Notes: generated by a model not told the origin, from the letters alone. A stretch of DNA of 64,000 nt from Desulfuromonadaceae bacterium (GCA_028712075.1 JAQTQX010000006.1:62001-126000), one strand, 5' to 3'; counted from the stretch's first letter, positions 43,239-53,896 are shown. Made by a program: numbers and translations.

Positions 43239-44141
43239 ATGGCGTCATCACTTGACGAAGCACTGCAGCGATCCAACCTCTCCCAGTCAAACCAGATGGA
43301 GATGCTGACATTTCGCCTGACTGACAATCAGCTTTATGGCATCAACGTGTTTAAAATTATTGAAATTATCGAATGTCCCCGTCGGTTAGACCGGGTGCCC
43401 AATTCTCATCCGGCGGTTAAGGGGGTGCTCGATTTTCGCGGCACCCCCTTGACCGTTATCGACCTTTCCGAAGCGGTGGGGCTGCCGACCAAACGGTTTG
43501 ATGCCGAGCTGGCCTATATCATTATCTGCGAATATAACCGAAACTTGACGGCATTTATCGTCCATGCCCCGGACACGCTGTTGACGCGGAGTTGGCAGGA
43601 TATTCACAAGCCGGAAGGCGTCAATGCGCTCTCGCTTGTAGCAATTGCGTATGCAGACAGCGGTGAGGCGATCATGCTGCTGGACATCGAAACGATTTTG
43701 TCAGATGTCATCGGTATTGAGCGGGACCTTTCACATGTGGCTGCTACCGAGGGGGATGGCGGCGGTGTCGGGCGGCACGTGCTGGTCGTTGATGACTCAC
43801 GGACTGCAATTATGCTGCTCCAGTCAGTGCTGGACAAGATGGGTTTCACTAATACCCCCATGTCGTCCGCCGATCGGGCACTGGAATATCTGGCACGCGA
43901 ACATGGTCATGTTGATCTGGTCATATCCGATATCGAAATGCCCGGTATGGACGGCTTCACCTTTACCCGGACATTGCGGGATCATGTGGATTACAAACAT
44001 CTCAAGGTCATCCTGCACAGCTCAATGAGTAACCCTTCCAATCAGTTGAAAGCCGAACAGTCAGGGGCCAACAAGTTTGTTGCCAAGTTTGACCCTGATT
44101 CCCTTTCTTATGAAATTTCCAGTCTGTTAGAAGAGGGGTAA
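43239..44141 (+). CDS. cheV: CheV-type CheW-receiver fusion (copy 2)
   Basis: The 300-residue protein has a CheW-like half (~15-160; LTFRLTDNQLYGINV, GVLDFRGTPLTVIDL) and a receiver (~180-295; VLVVDDSRTAIML, Asp in VISDIEMPGMDG, Lys in NKFVAKFD). The ATG at 43239 follows AGGAGG; an upstream in-frame GTG at 43212 would cover that site and is rejected. It is clearly diverged from the first CheV (28951), so two CheV adaptors operate in one cluster. Confidence 0.95.
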   Translation: MASSLDEALQRSNLSQSNQMEMLTFRLTDNQLYGINVFKIIEIIECPRRLDRVPNSHPAVKGVLDFRGTPLTVIDLSEAVGLPTKRFDAELAYIIICEYNRNLTAFIVHAPDTLLTRSWQDIHKPEGVNALSLVAIAYADSGEAIMLLDIETILSDVIGIERDLSHVAATEGDGGGVGRHVLVVDDSRTAIMLLQSVLDKMGFTNTPMSSADRALEYLAREHGHVDLVISDIEMPGMDGFTFTRTLRDHVDYKHLKVILHSSMSNPSNQLKAEQSGANKFVAKFDPDSLSYEISSLLEEG

Positions 44142-44150
44142 AAACAGCAT

Positions 44151-44210
44151 GCAGGGAACAGGGTGCAGAACAATGAAAAGCTTTTTATTTTACTATCTCC
44201 TGTCCCCTGC
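44151..44210. repeat. Intergenic inverted repeat between cheV and a kinase-like gene
   Basis: GCAGGGAACAGG (44151-44162) is inverted as CCTGTCCCCTGC (44199-44210), 11 of 12 positions pairing. The loop carries GAAAAGCTTTTTATTTT, strikingly like the loop of 41554-41636. Confidence 0.7.
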
Positions 44211-44227
44211 CTTTAAGAGGTGTTCCC

Positions 44228-45127
44228 ATGAACATGACTGATGATGCTTTGATAGAAGAACTGTCAAAGCGTTTTGCCGTGAGCCGAAAGGCATTTTCAG
44301 ATTTAAGTGTGGTCAACCGCACACTACAGGAGATGAATGAGCGTTTGACACGCTCCGAATCGCTCAAAAGTAATTTCCTCTCAAACATCCGTAATGAGAT
44401 CAATAATCCGCTGAATGTAATCATGGGGCTGGCCGGCCAGCTTGTCCAGATTGCCACCGGTAATGAAGATGTTACGTCTCTGGCATCATTGATTGGTGCA
44501 GAAGCAAACCATCTTGATTTTCAGCTGCGCAATATTTTTATAGCAGCCGAGCTCGAAGCCGGGGAAGTCAGCCCGCGCTGTGTAAAGGTGCATATTGAAT
44601 CAGCCTTGCGTGACCTGGTAGACCTGTTTTTGCACACTGCGGCAAAAAAAAATGTCTCGCTTGATTTAGCACTGCCACCCGCCGAAGATGCGTCCATTGT
44701 CGTAATTGATTTTGAAAAATTTCAGATTATAGTCTCAAATTTACTGGCAAACGCAATTGAATATAGCGTCGATGGCGGTGCCGTCGAAATTTCTTTCTCC
44801 GTTGGCGGGGATGGTTGTTTGCAGGTTTTTGTGCAAGACCATGGCGTTGGCATCGCTGCTGAAGACCAGAAACGCATATTCGACCGTTTTGTACAGATGG
44901 AGACCGGCACCACACGCTCTCATCTGGGACATGGCCTGGGACTCAGCATCAGCAAGGCGCTTGTTGATCTTATGCAGGGAACCATCACCCTCGTCAGTGC
45001 GCGCGGTGAAGGGACCTGCTTTACCGTTACTCTTCCCCCCTGCTCACTCATGGAAGACAATGATTCGTTTTCCGAGGCCGGTAATCTGTTCCTGTTTGAC
45101 GACATGAGTGAGGCACAGCCGCGGTGA
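44228..45127 (+). CDS. Histidine-kinase-like protein lacking the phospho-accepting His
   Basis: The 299-residue protein has a short coiled coil, a HisKA-like dimerisation segment and a complete-looking HATPase domain (SNLLANAIEYS; VQDHGVGI; GHGLGLSISKAL). In the H-box the usual SHE[IL]RTPLN is RNEINNPLN: the His codon is replaced by AAT (Asn) and flanking residues also differ. It could bind ATP but not autophosphorylate at the normal site. It may work as a pseudokinase, a heterodimer partner or a phosphatase. Its stop overlaps the second cheD (GTGA). Confidence 0.8.
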   Translation: MNMTDDALIEELSKRFAVSRKAFSDLSVVNRTLQEMNERLTRSESLKSNFLSNIRNEINNPLNVIMGLAGQLVQIATGNEDVTSLASLIGAEANHLDFQLRNIFIAAELEAGEVSPRCVKVHIESALRDLVDLFLHTAAKKNVSLDLALPPAEDASIVVIDFEKFQIIVSNLLANAIEYSVDGGAVEISFSVGGDGCLQVFVQDHGVGIAAEDQKRIFDRFVQMETGTTRSHLGHGLGLSISKALVDLMQGTITLVSARGEGTCFTVTLPPCSLMEDNDSFSEAGNLFLFDDMSEAQPR

Positions 45128-45609
45128 CCGCTGATGAGCCGCTCGACAGACATTTCCTGTATCCCGGCACCATCTTTGCTGAACCTGGTGAATATCTTAT
45201 CAGCACGGTGCTCGGGTCATGCGTGGCTGTTTGTATGTGGAACAAGGTTGCGCATGTTGGCGGCATGAACCATATCATGCTCCCCTACTGGAACGGCGAA
45301 GGGCTGGCGACGCCAAAGTACGGCAATATTGCCATGGAAAAACTGCTCGGCAAGATGCTGGCCATCGGCGGGCGACGCGAGAATCTGGTGGCCAAAGTGT
45401 TTGGCGGAGCGAATGTATCCGGCACCGGCCTGGAAATGTATATGATCGGCGACCGCAACACCACTCTTGTCTCTGATATGCTTGAAGAGTTCCGGATTCC
45501 GGTTGTTGCCAAAGATATTGGCGGACGGGTTGGGAGAAAAATAATCATGAACAGTTCAACCGGTGTGGTTCTTGTCAGCAAGGGGAGAAGAGCCGCCCCG
45601 GATGAATAG
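45124..45609 (+). CDS. cheD: Receptor glutamine deamidase CheD (copy 2)
   Basis: The 161-residue second CheD has catalytic Cys in [13 protein letters not shown] and His in GGMNHIMLP, plus KVFGGANV. It starts at GTG 45124, overlapping the stop of the kinase-like gene, with only a weak purine-rich site. It is well diverged from copy 1. It closes the chemosensory cluster; a good sigma-70 promoter for the LPS genes follows. Confidence 0.93.
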   Translation: MTADEPLDRHFLYPGTIFAEPGEYLISTVLGSCVAVCMWNKVAHVGGMNHIMLPYWNGEGLATPKYGNIAMEKLLGKMLAIGGRRENLVAKVFGGANVSGTGLEMYMIGDRNTTLVSDMLEEFRIPVVAKDIGGRVGRKIIMNSSTGVVLVSKGRRAAPDE

Positions 45610-45635
45610 CTGCACTTATAAAACCGGTTCGCACC

Positions 45636-45664
45636 TTGACACCCCTCTGCTTTTGCGGTAACTT
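45636..45664 (+). promoter_or_regulatory. Sigma-70 promoter upstream of kdsB
   Basis: TTGACA (45636-45641) is a perfect -35, followed after 17 bases by TAACTT (45659-45664), about 68 bases before the kdsB ATG. It marks the start of the kds-lpt-rpoN-PTS run. Confidence 0.65.
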
Positions 45665-45731
45665 GTCACGTCCTACCACAGGACTCCCGGCGTTTTCGTC
45701 ATAATTCCAGTAAGTTAAAAGGTTATTCGGT

Positions 45732-46496
45732 ATGAAAATTACAGCGGTTATCCCTGCCCGTTATGCTTCAACACGTTTTCCCGGCAAGGCTTTGGCGGAA
45801 ATAGATGGCCGCCCGATGATCCAGCATGTGTATGAACGGACCGCGCAGTCAAAGCTGGTCGGCCGGGTGATTGTCGCAACAGATGATTCCCGTATCGCTG
45901 ATGCTGTGAACTCGATTGGCGGAGAGGCCCTTATGACCTCTACGAGCCATGAAACCGGTACGGACCGTCTAGCCGAAGTTGCTGCCGGACTTGACGCCGA
46001 TATTGTTGTCAATGTCCAGGGGGATGAACCCCTGATAGACCCGGCCATGATTGATCTGGCACTGCAGCCGTTCCTTGAAGAGGCTGACTTGCAGATGGGA
46101 ACCGTCAAGACCCGTATCAAGTGTCTGCATGATTTTCTTTCGCCCAATGTTGTCAAGGTCGTTACCAACAACCGGGGTAATGCCCTCTATTTTTCCCGTT
46201 CTCCTCTCCCGTTTTTTCGCGACAAATGGAAGGACCTGAAAGATGATTCATTTTGCAGCGGCAAACTGCTCTGTTACAAACATGTCGGCTTGTACGTTTA
46301 TCGCCGGGATTTTCTGCTGAAATTTGCTGCCATGGCCCCTACGTTCCTGGAGATTTCCGAGAAACTGGAACAACTTCGGGCACTCGAAAATGGTGTGACT
46401 ATTCGGGTGGTTGAAACCGAGTTCGAGTCAATCGGTGTTGATACACCGGATGACCTCGCAAAAGCACAGGAACAGTTTCGTAAACTTGCACAATAG
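45732..46496 (+). CDS. kdsB: CMP-Kdo synthetase
   Basis: The 254-residue nucleotidyltransferase activates Kdo with CTP for lipid A glycosylation. The N-terminal [16 protein letters not shown], the [12 protein letters not shown] segment, and GIPIDTPDD-like IGVDTPDDL near the end are family signatures. First gene behind the 45636 promoter. The next gene makes its co-substrate CTP, a functional pairing typical of related genomes. Confidence 0.97.
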   Translation: MKITAVIPARYASTRFPGKALAEIDGRPMIQHVYERTAQSKLVGRVIVATDDSRIADAVNSIGGEALMTSTSHETGTDRLAEVAAGLDADIVVNVQGDEPLIDPAMIDLALQPFLEEADLQMGTVKTRIKCLHDFLSPNVVKVVTNNRGNALYFSRSPLPFFRDKWKDLKDDSFCSGKLLCYKHVGLYVYRRDFLLKFAAMAPTFLEISEKLEQLRALENGVTIRVVETEFESIGVDTPDDLAKAQEQFRKLAQ

Positions 46497-48131
<1,635 letters not shown>

Positions 48132-48134
48132 CTC

Positions 48135-48968
48135 ATGACTCGTGAAATTATTTCAGGAAATTTGAAATTCGGCGGAAATCGCCCGCTGGTGCTGATTGCC
48201 GGGCCGTGTGTTATTGAGGATGAGGCGGCGACGTTGCGCCACGCCGAACGGCTGATGACGATTTGCAATGGACTATCCATCCCGTTGGTATTCAAGGCTT
48301 CCTACGACAAGGCCAACCGCACTTCGATCAACGCGTATCGCGGTCCCGGACTGAAAGAAGGACTTGCTATTTTGAAAAAAGTGAAGGATACGCTTGGCCT
48401 TACGGTTATTTCCGATATTCATTCCATCGAACAGGTATCGCCGGCGGCTGAGGTGCTTGACATCCTCCAGATTCCCGCCTTTCTCTGTCGTCAGACCGAT
48501 CTGCTGGTGGCGGCAGCAAAAAGCGGGCGGGTTATCAATGTTAAAAAGGGGCAGTTTCTTGCTCCGTGGGATATGAAGAATGTTGCCGGTAAAATTGCGG
48601 CAAGCGGCAACGAAAACATCATTCTTACCGAGCGTGGCGCGTCGTTCGGTTATAACAACCTGGTGGTAGATATGCGCAGTTTTCCGGTTATGCGTGCTAC
48701 TGGCTATCCTGTCGTGTTTGACGCAACGCACAGTGTACAGCTTCCGGGTGGCCAAGGGGACAGTTCGGGAGGACAGCGCGAATTTGTGGAATATCTTTCC
48801 CGGGCTGCGGTTGCTACCGGTATTGACGGCATCTTCATGGAAGTGCATGAAGATCCAGACAAGGCATTTTGCGATGGTCCCAATTCGATTCCCCTGGGCG
48901 AGTTACCGGCCCTTCTGAAAACGCTGAAAGCGCTTGATAGTATAGTCAAGCTGAGTCCGCCTGCATGA
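48135..48968 (+). CDS. kdsA: Kdo-8-phosphate synthase
   Basis: The 277-residue aldolase condenses phosphoenolpyruvate with arabinose 5-phosphate. Motifs [26 protein letters not shown], and [12 protein letters not shown] are visible. The start codon follows pyrG by 3 bases and the stop overlaps kdsD by four. Cys in AGPCV and the Asn/Cys region would tell the metal class, which I did not assign. Confidence 0.97.
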   Translation: MTREIISGNLKFGGNRPLVLIAGPCVIEDEAATLRHAERLMTICNGLSIPLVFKASYDKANRTSINAYRGPGLKEGLAILKKVKDTLGLTVISDIHSIEQVSPAAEVLDILQIPAFLCRQTDLLVAAAKSGRVINVKKGQFLAPWDMKNVAGKIAASGNENIILTERGASFGYNNLVVDMRSFPVMRATGYPVVFDATHSVQLPGGQGDSSGGQREFVEYLSRAAVATGIDGIFMEVHEDPDKAFCDGPNSIPLGELPALLKTLKALDSIVKLSPPA

Positions 48969-49933
48969 CTGTTATCGCTGAGGCACGCCGGGTAATCCGG
49001 GTTGAAGCAGAGGCTCTTGCCACCATGGCTGACCGCATCGATGACTCGTTCGAGCGGGCGATTGATCTGATACTTGCTAGCGCAGGTCGCGTCATTGTCA
49101 GCGGGATGGGAAAATCGGGGTTGGTTGGCCAGAAAATAGCCTCTACTTTGGCTTCCACCGGTACGCCCGCTTTTTTTCTGCACCCCGCTGAAGGGATCCA
49201 TGGCGACCTTGGTATGATCATGACCGGTGATGTCGTCATTGCCATTTCAAACAGCGGCGAAACAGAGGAAATCCTCAGGATACTTCCGTCAATCAAACGT
49301 CTTGGCGCCCATCTGATTGCAATGAGCGGCAATCCGAAATCGAATCTGGCCAGCTCAAGTGATGTTTTTCTTGATGTGTCGGTTGCTGAAGAGGCCTGCC
49401 CGCTCGGACTCGCTCCTACTGCGTCGACTACGGCAACCCTGGCAATGGGAGATGCCTTGGCGGTGGCGCTTTTGGTGAAACGGGGCTTCAAGGCCGAAGA
49501 TTTCGCTATTTTCCATCCTGGCGGTTCGCTCGGCAAAAAACTGATCCTGAAAGTTGATGACCTGATGCACAGAGGTGCTGATATCCCGCTGGTGCAGGAA
49601 GAGACCCTGATGAAAGAGGCGCTGTTTGAGATCACAGCGAAGGGGCTTGGTGTGACAGGTGTCTGCGATGGGGACGGCGCACTGAAAGGGGTCATAACTG
49701 ATGGCGACCTGCGCCGGTCGCTGGAAAAAGGGTTCGACATCCTGAATCGGCACGCCCGGGAAATCATGAAGCATGGGCCACTGCGCATCAAACGGACCGA
49801 ACTTGCCGCAGCTGCGCTGCAGATTATGGAGCAGCGTGCCATCACATCACTGTTTGTATTTGATGATGACGCGAGCTCTGTGCCATGTGGCGTTATTCAT
49901 CTGCATGACATTCTCAAGGCAGGTATCGCATGA
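48965..49933 (+). CDS. kdsD: Arabinose-5-phosphate isomerase
   Basis: The 322-residue enzyme makes arabinose 5-phosphate from ribulose 5-phosphate, the first dedicated Kdo step. It has an N-terminal SIS domain ([39 protein letters not shown]) and two C-terminal CBS domains (~205-320; [10 protein letters not shown]). It is translationally coupled to kdsA upstream and kdsC downstream by four-base overlaps. Confidence 0.97.
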   Translation: MTVIAEARRVIRVEAEALATMADRIDDSFERAIDLILASAGRVIVSGMGKSGLVGQKIASTLASTGTPAFFLHPAEGIHGDLGMIMTGDVVIAISNSGETEEILRILPSIKRLGAHLIAMSGNPKSNLASSSDVFLDVSVAEEACPLGLAPTASTTATLAMGDALAVALLVKRGFKAEDFAIFHPGGSLGKKLILKVDDLMHRGADIPLVQEETLMKEALFEITAKGLGVTGVCDGDGALKGVITDGDLRRSLEKGFDILNRHAREIMKHGPLRIKRTELAAAALQIMEQRAITSLFVFDDDASSVPCGVIHLHDILKAGIA

Positions 49934-50448
49934 TGGAACGGAAACTTGCAGATATTCACCTGCTATTGCTTGATGTTGACGGTGTCATGACGGATGGTGG
50001 CATCATGTATGACGGCAATGGTCTGGAATCCAAAATATTCAATGTCAAGGACGGGCATGGCATCAAAATGCTGCAGCGCAACAACATTGCCGTTGGCATC
50101 ATTACCGGCCGCACTTCACAGGTAGTCGCCATCAGGGCCAGAGAACTCGGTATTGAGCTGTTGTATCAAGGGGCTCTGAAAAAGGTTGAGAGCTACAATG
50201 ACGTCAAACTGAAAACCGGGCTTGATGATGGCCAAATTGCCTACATGGGTGATGATGTCATTGATGTTCCTGTCATGCGCCGCGTTATGTTTGCCGCAGC
50301 TCCTGCCGACGCAGTGGCTGAAGCGCGCAACGTTGCCCATTATGTCACTGCTGCAGCCGGTGGGCGGGGCGCAGTGAGAGAAGTATGCGATCTTATTCTC
50401 AAGGGGCGGGGGTTGTGGGATGATATAGCGACCCGCTATGAACTTTAA
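49930..50448 (+). CDS. kdsC: Kdo-8-phosphate phosphatase
   Basis: The 172-residue HAD-family phosphatase releases Kdo from Kdo-8-phosphate. The nucleophile motif LLLDVDGVMTDG and the GDDVIDVPVMR motif are present, with no cap domain, as is usual for the tetrameric KdsC. ATG at 49930 overlaps kdsD; a second ATG follows directly at 49933 and cannot be excluded. Confidence 0.96.
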   Translation: MMERKLADIHLLLLDVDGVMTDGGIMYDGNGLESKIFNVKDGHGIKMLQRNNIAVGIITGRTSQVVAIRARELGIELLYQGALKKVESYNDVKLKTGLDDGQIAYMGDDVIDVPVMRRVMFAAAPADAVAEARNVAHYVTAAAGGRGAVREVCDLILKGRGLWDDIATRYEL

Positions 50449-50491
50449 ATTCAATCTCTATGCCAAAACCACAATATTTTTTACGTTATGC

Positions 50492-50520
50492 TGGACACTC
50501 CGGCTCCTCGATGGTATAGT
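50492..50520 (+). promoter_or_regulatory. Internal sigma-70 promoter directly at lptC
   Basis: TGGACA (50492-50497) and TATAGT (50515-50520) match consensus at five of six positions each with a 17-base spacer. The lptC ATG at 50532 lies only 11 bases after the -10 box, so a transcript from here would be leaderless or nearly so. Confidence 0.5.
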
Positions 50521-50531
50521 TCCCCCCAATT

Positions 50532-51101
50532 ATGGTGTTGCCCGCATATATTAAACCGGTACTGGCACTGCTTGTGATTGCGGCAATTGCCGCAATCGCG
50601 GCGGCTGTGTTCCGGGATGGTTCCGGTGAAACGACAGCGGTGAGACCGTCTGTTCAGTCGCTTCCCCGGAACATTGATGTTTCCCTGAAAAGAGCCCGTT
50701 TTTCAGAACTCCAGGATGGCGTGGTCAAGTGGGAACTTTTTGCCGAACAGGCCGACTATGGCAAAGCGAGTGAAGTGGCATATCTCTCTGACATAAAAAT
50801 GGAATTTCAGCATACCGGGTCACATGGCGCGGTCACGGTCACCGCTAACAAAGGTCAGTATGCCACCGCTTCCCGAGATGTCCTGCTTACGGGGGATATT
50901 AACGCAGTAACGGAAGATGGTGCCCACTTTTCTACGGATTCCCTTCTGTTTTCGGGTGCGGCGGCACTGTTTTCGACCGCTGATCCGGTGACGTTCCGGC
51001 AGCAAAGACTACAGCTGACTGCGACCGGCATGGATTTTGGCGTTGATAACCAACTGGCCCGTTTTCGTTCATCGGTGGCCGCTTCAATCATGGTGAATTA
51101 G
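50532..51101 (+). CDS. lptC: LPS export protein LptC
   Basis: The 189-residue bitopic protein has one N-terminal membrane helix (~7-27, very Ala/Ile-rich) and a periplasmic beta-jellyroll domain that accepts LPS from LptBFG and passes it to LptA. Segments VKWELFAEQADYG and GDINAVTEDGAHFSTDSL are typical. No Shine-Dalgarno is visible before ATG 50532; a later start would cut into the membrane helix. Sequence conservation in this family is low, so the call leans on the lptA-lptB neighbours. Confidence 0.88.
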   Translation: MVLPAYIKPVLALLVIAAIAAIAAAVFRDGSGETTAVRPSVQSLPRNIDVSLKRARFSELQDGVVKWELFAEQADYGKASEVAYLSDIKMEFQHTGSHGAVTVTANKGQYATASRDVLLTGDINAVTEDGAHFSTDSLLFSGAAALFSTADPVTFRQQRLQLTATGMDFGVDNQLARFRSSVAASIMVN

Positions 51102-51108
51102 GCGTTCG

Positions 51109-51618
51109 ATGGTGAGATTATTTTCGCTCAGTGCAATCTTTTTTTCTGTCAGTTTTTTCTACCTGGCATCGCCAGTCTCTGCGGAAACGTCGCTGCACAA
51201 GGATCGCTCAAATCTGCCCATAACGGTCAAATCAAATGAGATGACCGCAGATAACAAGAAAAAAACCGCAGTTTTTTCCGGGAAGGTTGTGGCAAAACAG
51301 GGTGATGTCACAATTTTTTCCAATAAACTCATAGTCAGTTATGCTGAAAAAAATGATGAAGTTGAAAAAGTTGAGGCATTTGGTGCCGTTAGAATTGTTC
51401 AACTGAACAGGACCGGTTATTCCGAACAGGCGCTCTATGACAGTCGTAGCGGACGCGTAACACTGACAGGTTCTCCCCGTGTTGTGCAGGGAAGTGACAG
51501 TATCAGCGGGAAAGTCATCACCTATTATGTTGACGATGACAGAAGCGAAGTGTCCAGTGGCGGCGATCCGAAAGCGCGTGTCGAAGCTGTCATAAACCCG
51601 GCTCCGAGGAAAAAATGA
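51109..51618 (+). CDS. lptA: LPS transport bridge protein LptA
   Basis: The 169-residue periplasmic protein has a signal peptide (~1-25, ending VSAETS) and an OstA/LptA jellyroll domain (VKSNEMTADNKKKTAVFSGK; VVQGSDSISGKVITYYVDDD). It polymerises into the beta-strand bridge carrying LPS to the outer membrane. It sits between lptC and lptB, overlapping the latter by four bases. Confidence 0.94.
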   Translation: MVRLFSLSAIFFSVSFFYLASPVSAETSLHKDRSNLPITVKSNEMTADNKKKTAVFSGKVVAKQGDVTIFSNKLIVSYAEKNDEVEKVEAFGAVRIVQLNRTGYSEQALYDSRSGRVTLTGSPRVVQGSDSISGKVITYYVDDDRSEVSSGGDPKARVEAVINPAPRKK

Positions 51619-52349
51619 TACCGGTTCCATCGCGGCTCTGGACAAAAGCCCTCAAAAAGCAGTATGGCAGCCGCCAGGTAGTCTGCGGCGTTGATATTGA
51701 GGTTGCATCCGGTTCTGTTATCGGTCTGCTTGGACCGAATGGTGCCGGCAAGACAACCACCTTTTATATGGTGGTCGGCCTTGCACAACCGGATGGCGGT
51801 CAGGTTTTTTTGGGAGACGAAGAGATCACGGCTCTTCCCATGCACCAAAGAGCCCGCCGGGGAATCAGTTATCTTCCCCAGGAAGCGTCCGTTTTTCGTA
51901 AACTGTCGGTGTCCGATAATTTGCTGGCGATTATTGAAACGGTCGAGCCGGACAAGCGCCGTGGCCGCCAGAGAATGGAACAGCTACTGGAGGAGTTTTC
52001 AATAACGCACATCGCATCATCCAAAGGGTTCGCCCTTTCCGGTGGAGAGCGGCGGCGCGTTGAGATTGCCCGCGCGCTGATAACAAACCCCTCCTTTATA
52101 TTGCTGGATGAGCCGTTTGCCGGAATTGATCCGATTGCTGTGGCTGATATTCAGGGTCTGATTGTTTCACTCAGGAACAAGCATATCGGGGTATTAATTT
52201 CAGACCATAATGTCAGGGAAACATTGGGTGTTTGTGATTACGCGTATATACTGAGCGGCGGTGTGGTGCTGGAATACGGCACGCCTGATGAAATTGCGGC
52301 GAGCGATAAGGCGCGGGAGATTTATCTCGGTAAGGATTTTCGTCTCTAA
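51615..52349 (+). CDS. lptB: LPS export ABC transporter ATPase LptB
   Basis: The 244-residue cytoplasmic ATPase powers LPS extraction with LptFG. Walker A GPNGAGKTTT, Q-loop YLPQEASVF, signature LSGGERRRVEIARAL, Walker B ILLDEPFAGIDP and switch His in ISDHNV are all present. LptF/LptG genes are not in the window. rpoN follows 47 bases later, the classic lptB-rpoN-hpf arrangement of proteobacteria. Confidence 0.97.
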   Translation: MIPVPSRLWTKALKKQYGSRQVVCGVDIEVASGSVIGLLGPNGAGKTTTFYMVVGLAQPDGGQVFLGDEEITALPMHQRARRGISYLPQEASVFRKLSVSDNLLAIIETVEPDKRRGRQRMEQLLEEFSITHIASSKGFALSGGERRRVEIARALITNPSFILLDEPFAGIDPIAVADIQGLIVSLRNKHIGVLISDHNVRETLGVCDYAYILSGGVVLEYGTPDEIAASDKAREIYLGKDFRL

Positions 52350-52396
52350 GGTTCATAACTGAGGAATATCTGTAACTGGTGTGAGGTCAACGATTC

Positions 52397-53839
52397 ATGG
52401 CAATGGAGATGCGTCAACAACTGAAAATGTCTCAGCAACTGGTGATGACTCCCCAGCTGCAACAGGCTATCAAGCTGCTTCAGTTGACGCGTCTTGAGCT
52501 TCAGGAGTTGGTCGTACAGGAACTGGAAGAGAATCCACTGCTCGAAGAATCCATAGAAATGGAGGAAATTCGCGAGCCGGACATACTTGAAGTTGCCGAA
52601 CAGGAACACGAACCGTCGCTGGATTCTGTCGATTTTCACGAAGTTGAGGCTGGTGAAGAAACCTTGCGTGACTGGGACAGCTATCTTGACGGGTATAATT
52701 ACAGTTCCGGTGAACAGCAGTATGGTGGTGATGATGAGCGTCCCTCGTTTGAAAACCTGCTGACAAAAAAAGGCACCCTGACCGATCATCTGCTCTGGCA
52801 GCTCCACATGGGGCAGTACTCAGAAATGGATATCCGGGTTGGCGATGTGATCATCGGTAACATTGATGACGACGGGTACCTGCGGGCATCGCTGCAGGAA
52901 ATTGCCTTAGCAAGCTCTGCGACAGTTGAAGATGTCGAGGATGTCCTGGACTGTATCCAGGAATTTGATCCTCCCGGCGTTGCTGCACGTGACCTGCGTG
53001 AGTGCCTGCTGATTCAGGCACGAAATCTCGGCATGAAGGGAAGCCTGGTCGAAAGTCTGCTGCTGCACCATCTGGGTGACCTGGAAAAGCGTAATTATAA
53101 ACAGATTGTCCGGTCATTAAAAGTTGATATGAACCAGGTCCTGGCTGCGTCGCGGATCATTTCCGGGTTTGACCCGCGCCCCGGCTCCTCATTCAGTACC
53201 GATGACGTTCATTATATTTCACCCGATATCTTCGTGCACAAGGTTGGTGATGAATATGTTGTCATGCTTAACGAAGATGGACTACCAAATTTAAAAGTCA
53301 GTGCCCAGTATGCCGATTCGCGTGGCACCGGTACAATGGATTCTCAGGCGGAACATTATATCAATGACAAGATGCGTTCTGCGGTCTGGCTGATCAAAAG
53401 TATTCAGCAACGGCAGCGCACCATATACAAGGTGGCAAAGAGCATCATCCGCTTTCAGCGTGAATATTTTGATCGCGGTATCGAGTATCTCCGCCCTCTG
53501 GTACTGAGAGATATTGCCGAAGACATCGGTATGCATGAATCTACAATCAGCCGTGTTACCACCAACAAGTACATGCAGACTCCGCAAGGCCTGTTGGAGT
53601 TGAAATATTTTTTTAACAGTGGTCTGTCCACCAGCGAAGGTGATTTTGTTGCGTCTGAAAGTGTAAAAAACAGGATCAGGGAGATCATTGAAAAAGAAAA
53701 CCCGCAAAAACCGCTGTCGGACCAGAAAATTGCTGAAATGCTGACGGGCGAAACAGTAAATATAGCCCGTCGTACTGTTACCAAATACCGCGAGATGCTT
53801 AACTTCGGGTCATCTTCTGAACGAAAAAAACATTTTTGA
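52397..53839 (+). CDS. rpoN: RNA polymerase sigma-54 factor
   Basis: The 480-residue sigma factor has the Gln/Leu-rich region I (LKMSQQLVMTPQLQQAIKLL), an acidic region II (~55-110), the core-binding domain, the helix-turn-helix (IAEDIGMHESTISRVTTNKY) and the RpoN box, which reads ARRTVTKYRE in place of the usual ARRTVAKYRE. It recognises -24/-12 promoters such as the one at 63405 and needs activators like those at 22401 and 61008. Confidence 0.98.
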   Translation: MAMEMRQQLKMSQQLVMTPQLQQAIKLLQLTRLELQELVVQELEENPLLEESIEMEEIREPDILEVAEQEHEPSLDSVDFHEVEAGEETLRDWDSYLDGYNYSSGEQQYGGDDERPSFENLLTKKGTLTDHLLWQLHMGQYSEMDIRVGDVIIGNIDDDGYLRASLQEIALASSATVEDVEDVLDCIQEFDPPGVAARDLRECLLIQARNLGMKGSLVESLLLHHLGDLEKRNYKQIVRSLKVDMNQVLAASRIISGFDPRPGSSFSTDDVHYISPDIFVHKVGDEYVVMLNEDGLPNLKVSAQYADSRGTGTMDSQAEHYINDKMRSAVWLIKSIQQRQRTIYKVAKSIIRFQREYFDRGIEYLRPLVLRDIAEDIGMHESTISRVTTNKYMQTPQGLLELKYFFNSGLSTSEGDFVASESVKNRIREIIEKENPQKPLSDQKIAEMLTGETVNIARRTVTKYREMLNFGSSSERKKHF

Positions 53840-53896
53840 CGAACTGTCGGTCAGGCGGTCGTCTTATTCGGAGCACCAATCACACAGGAGGTTTTT

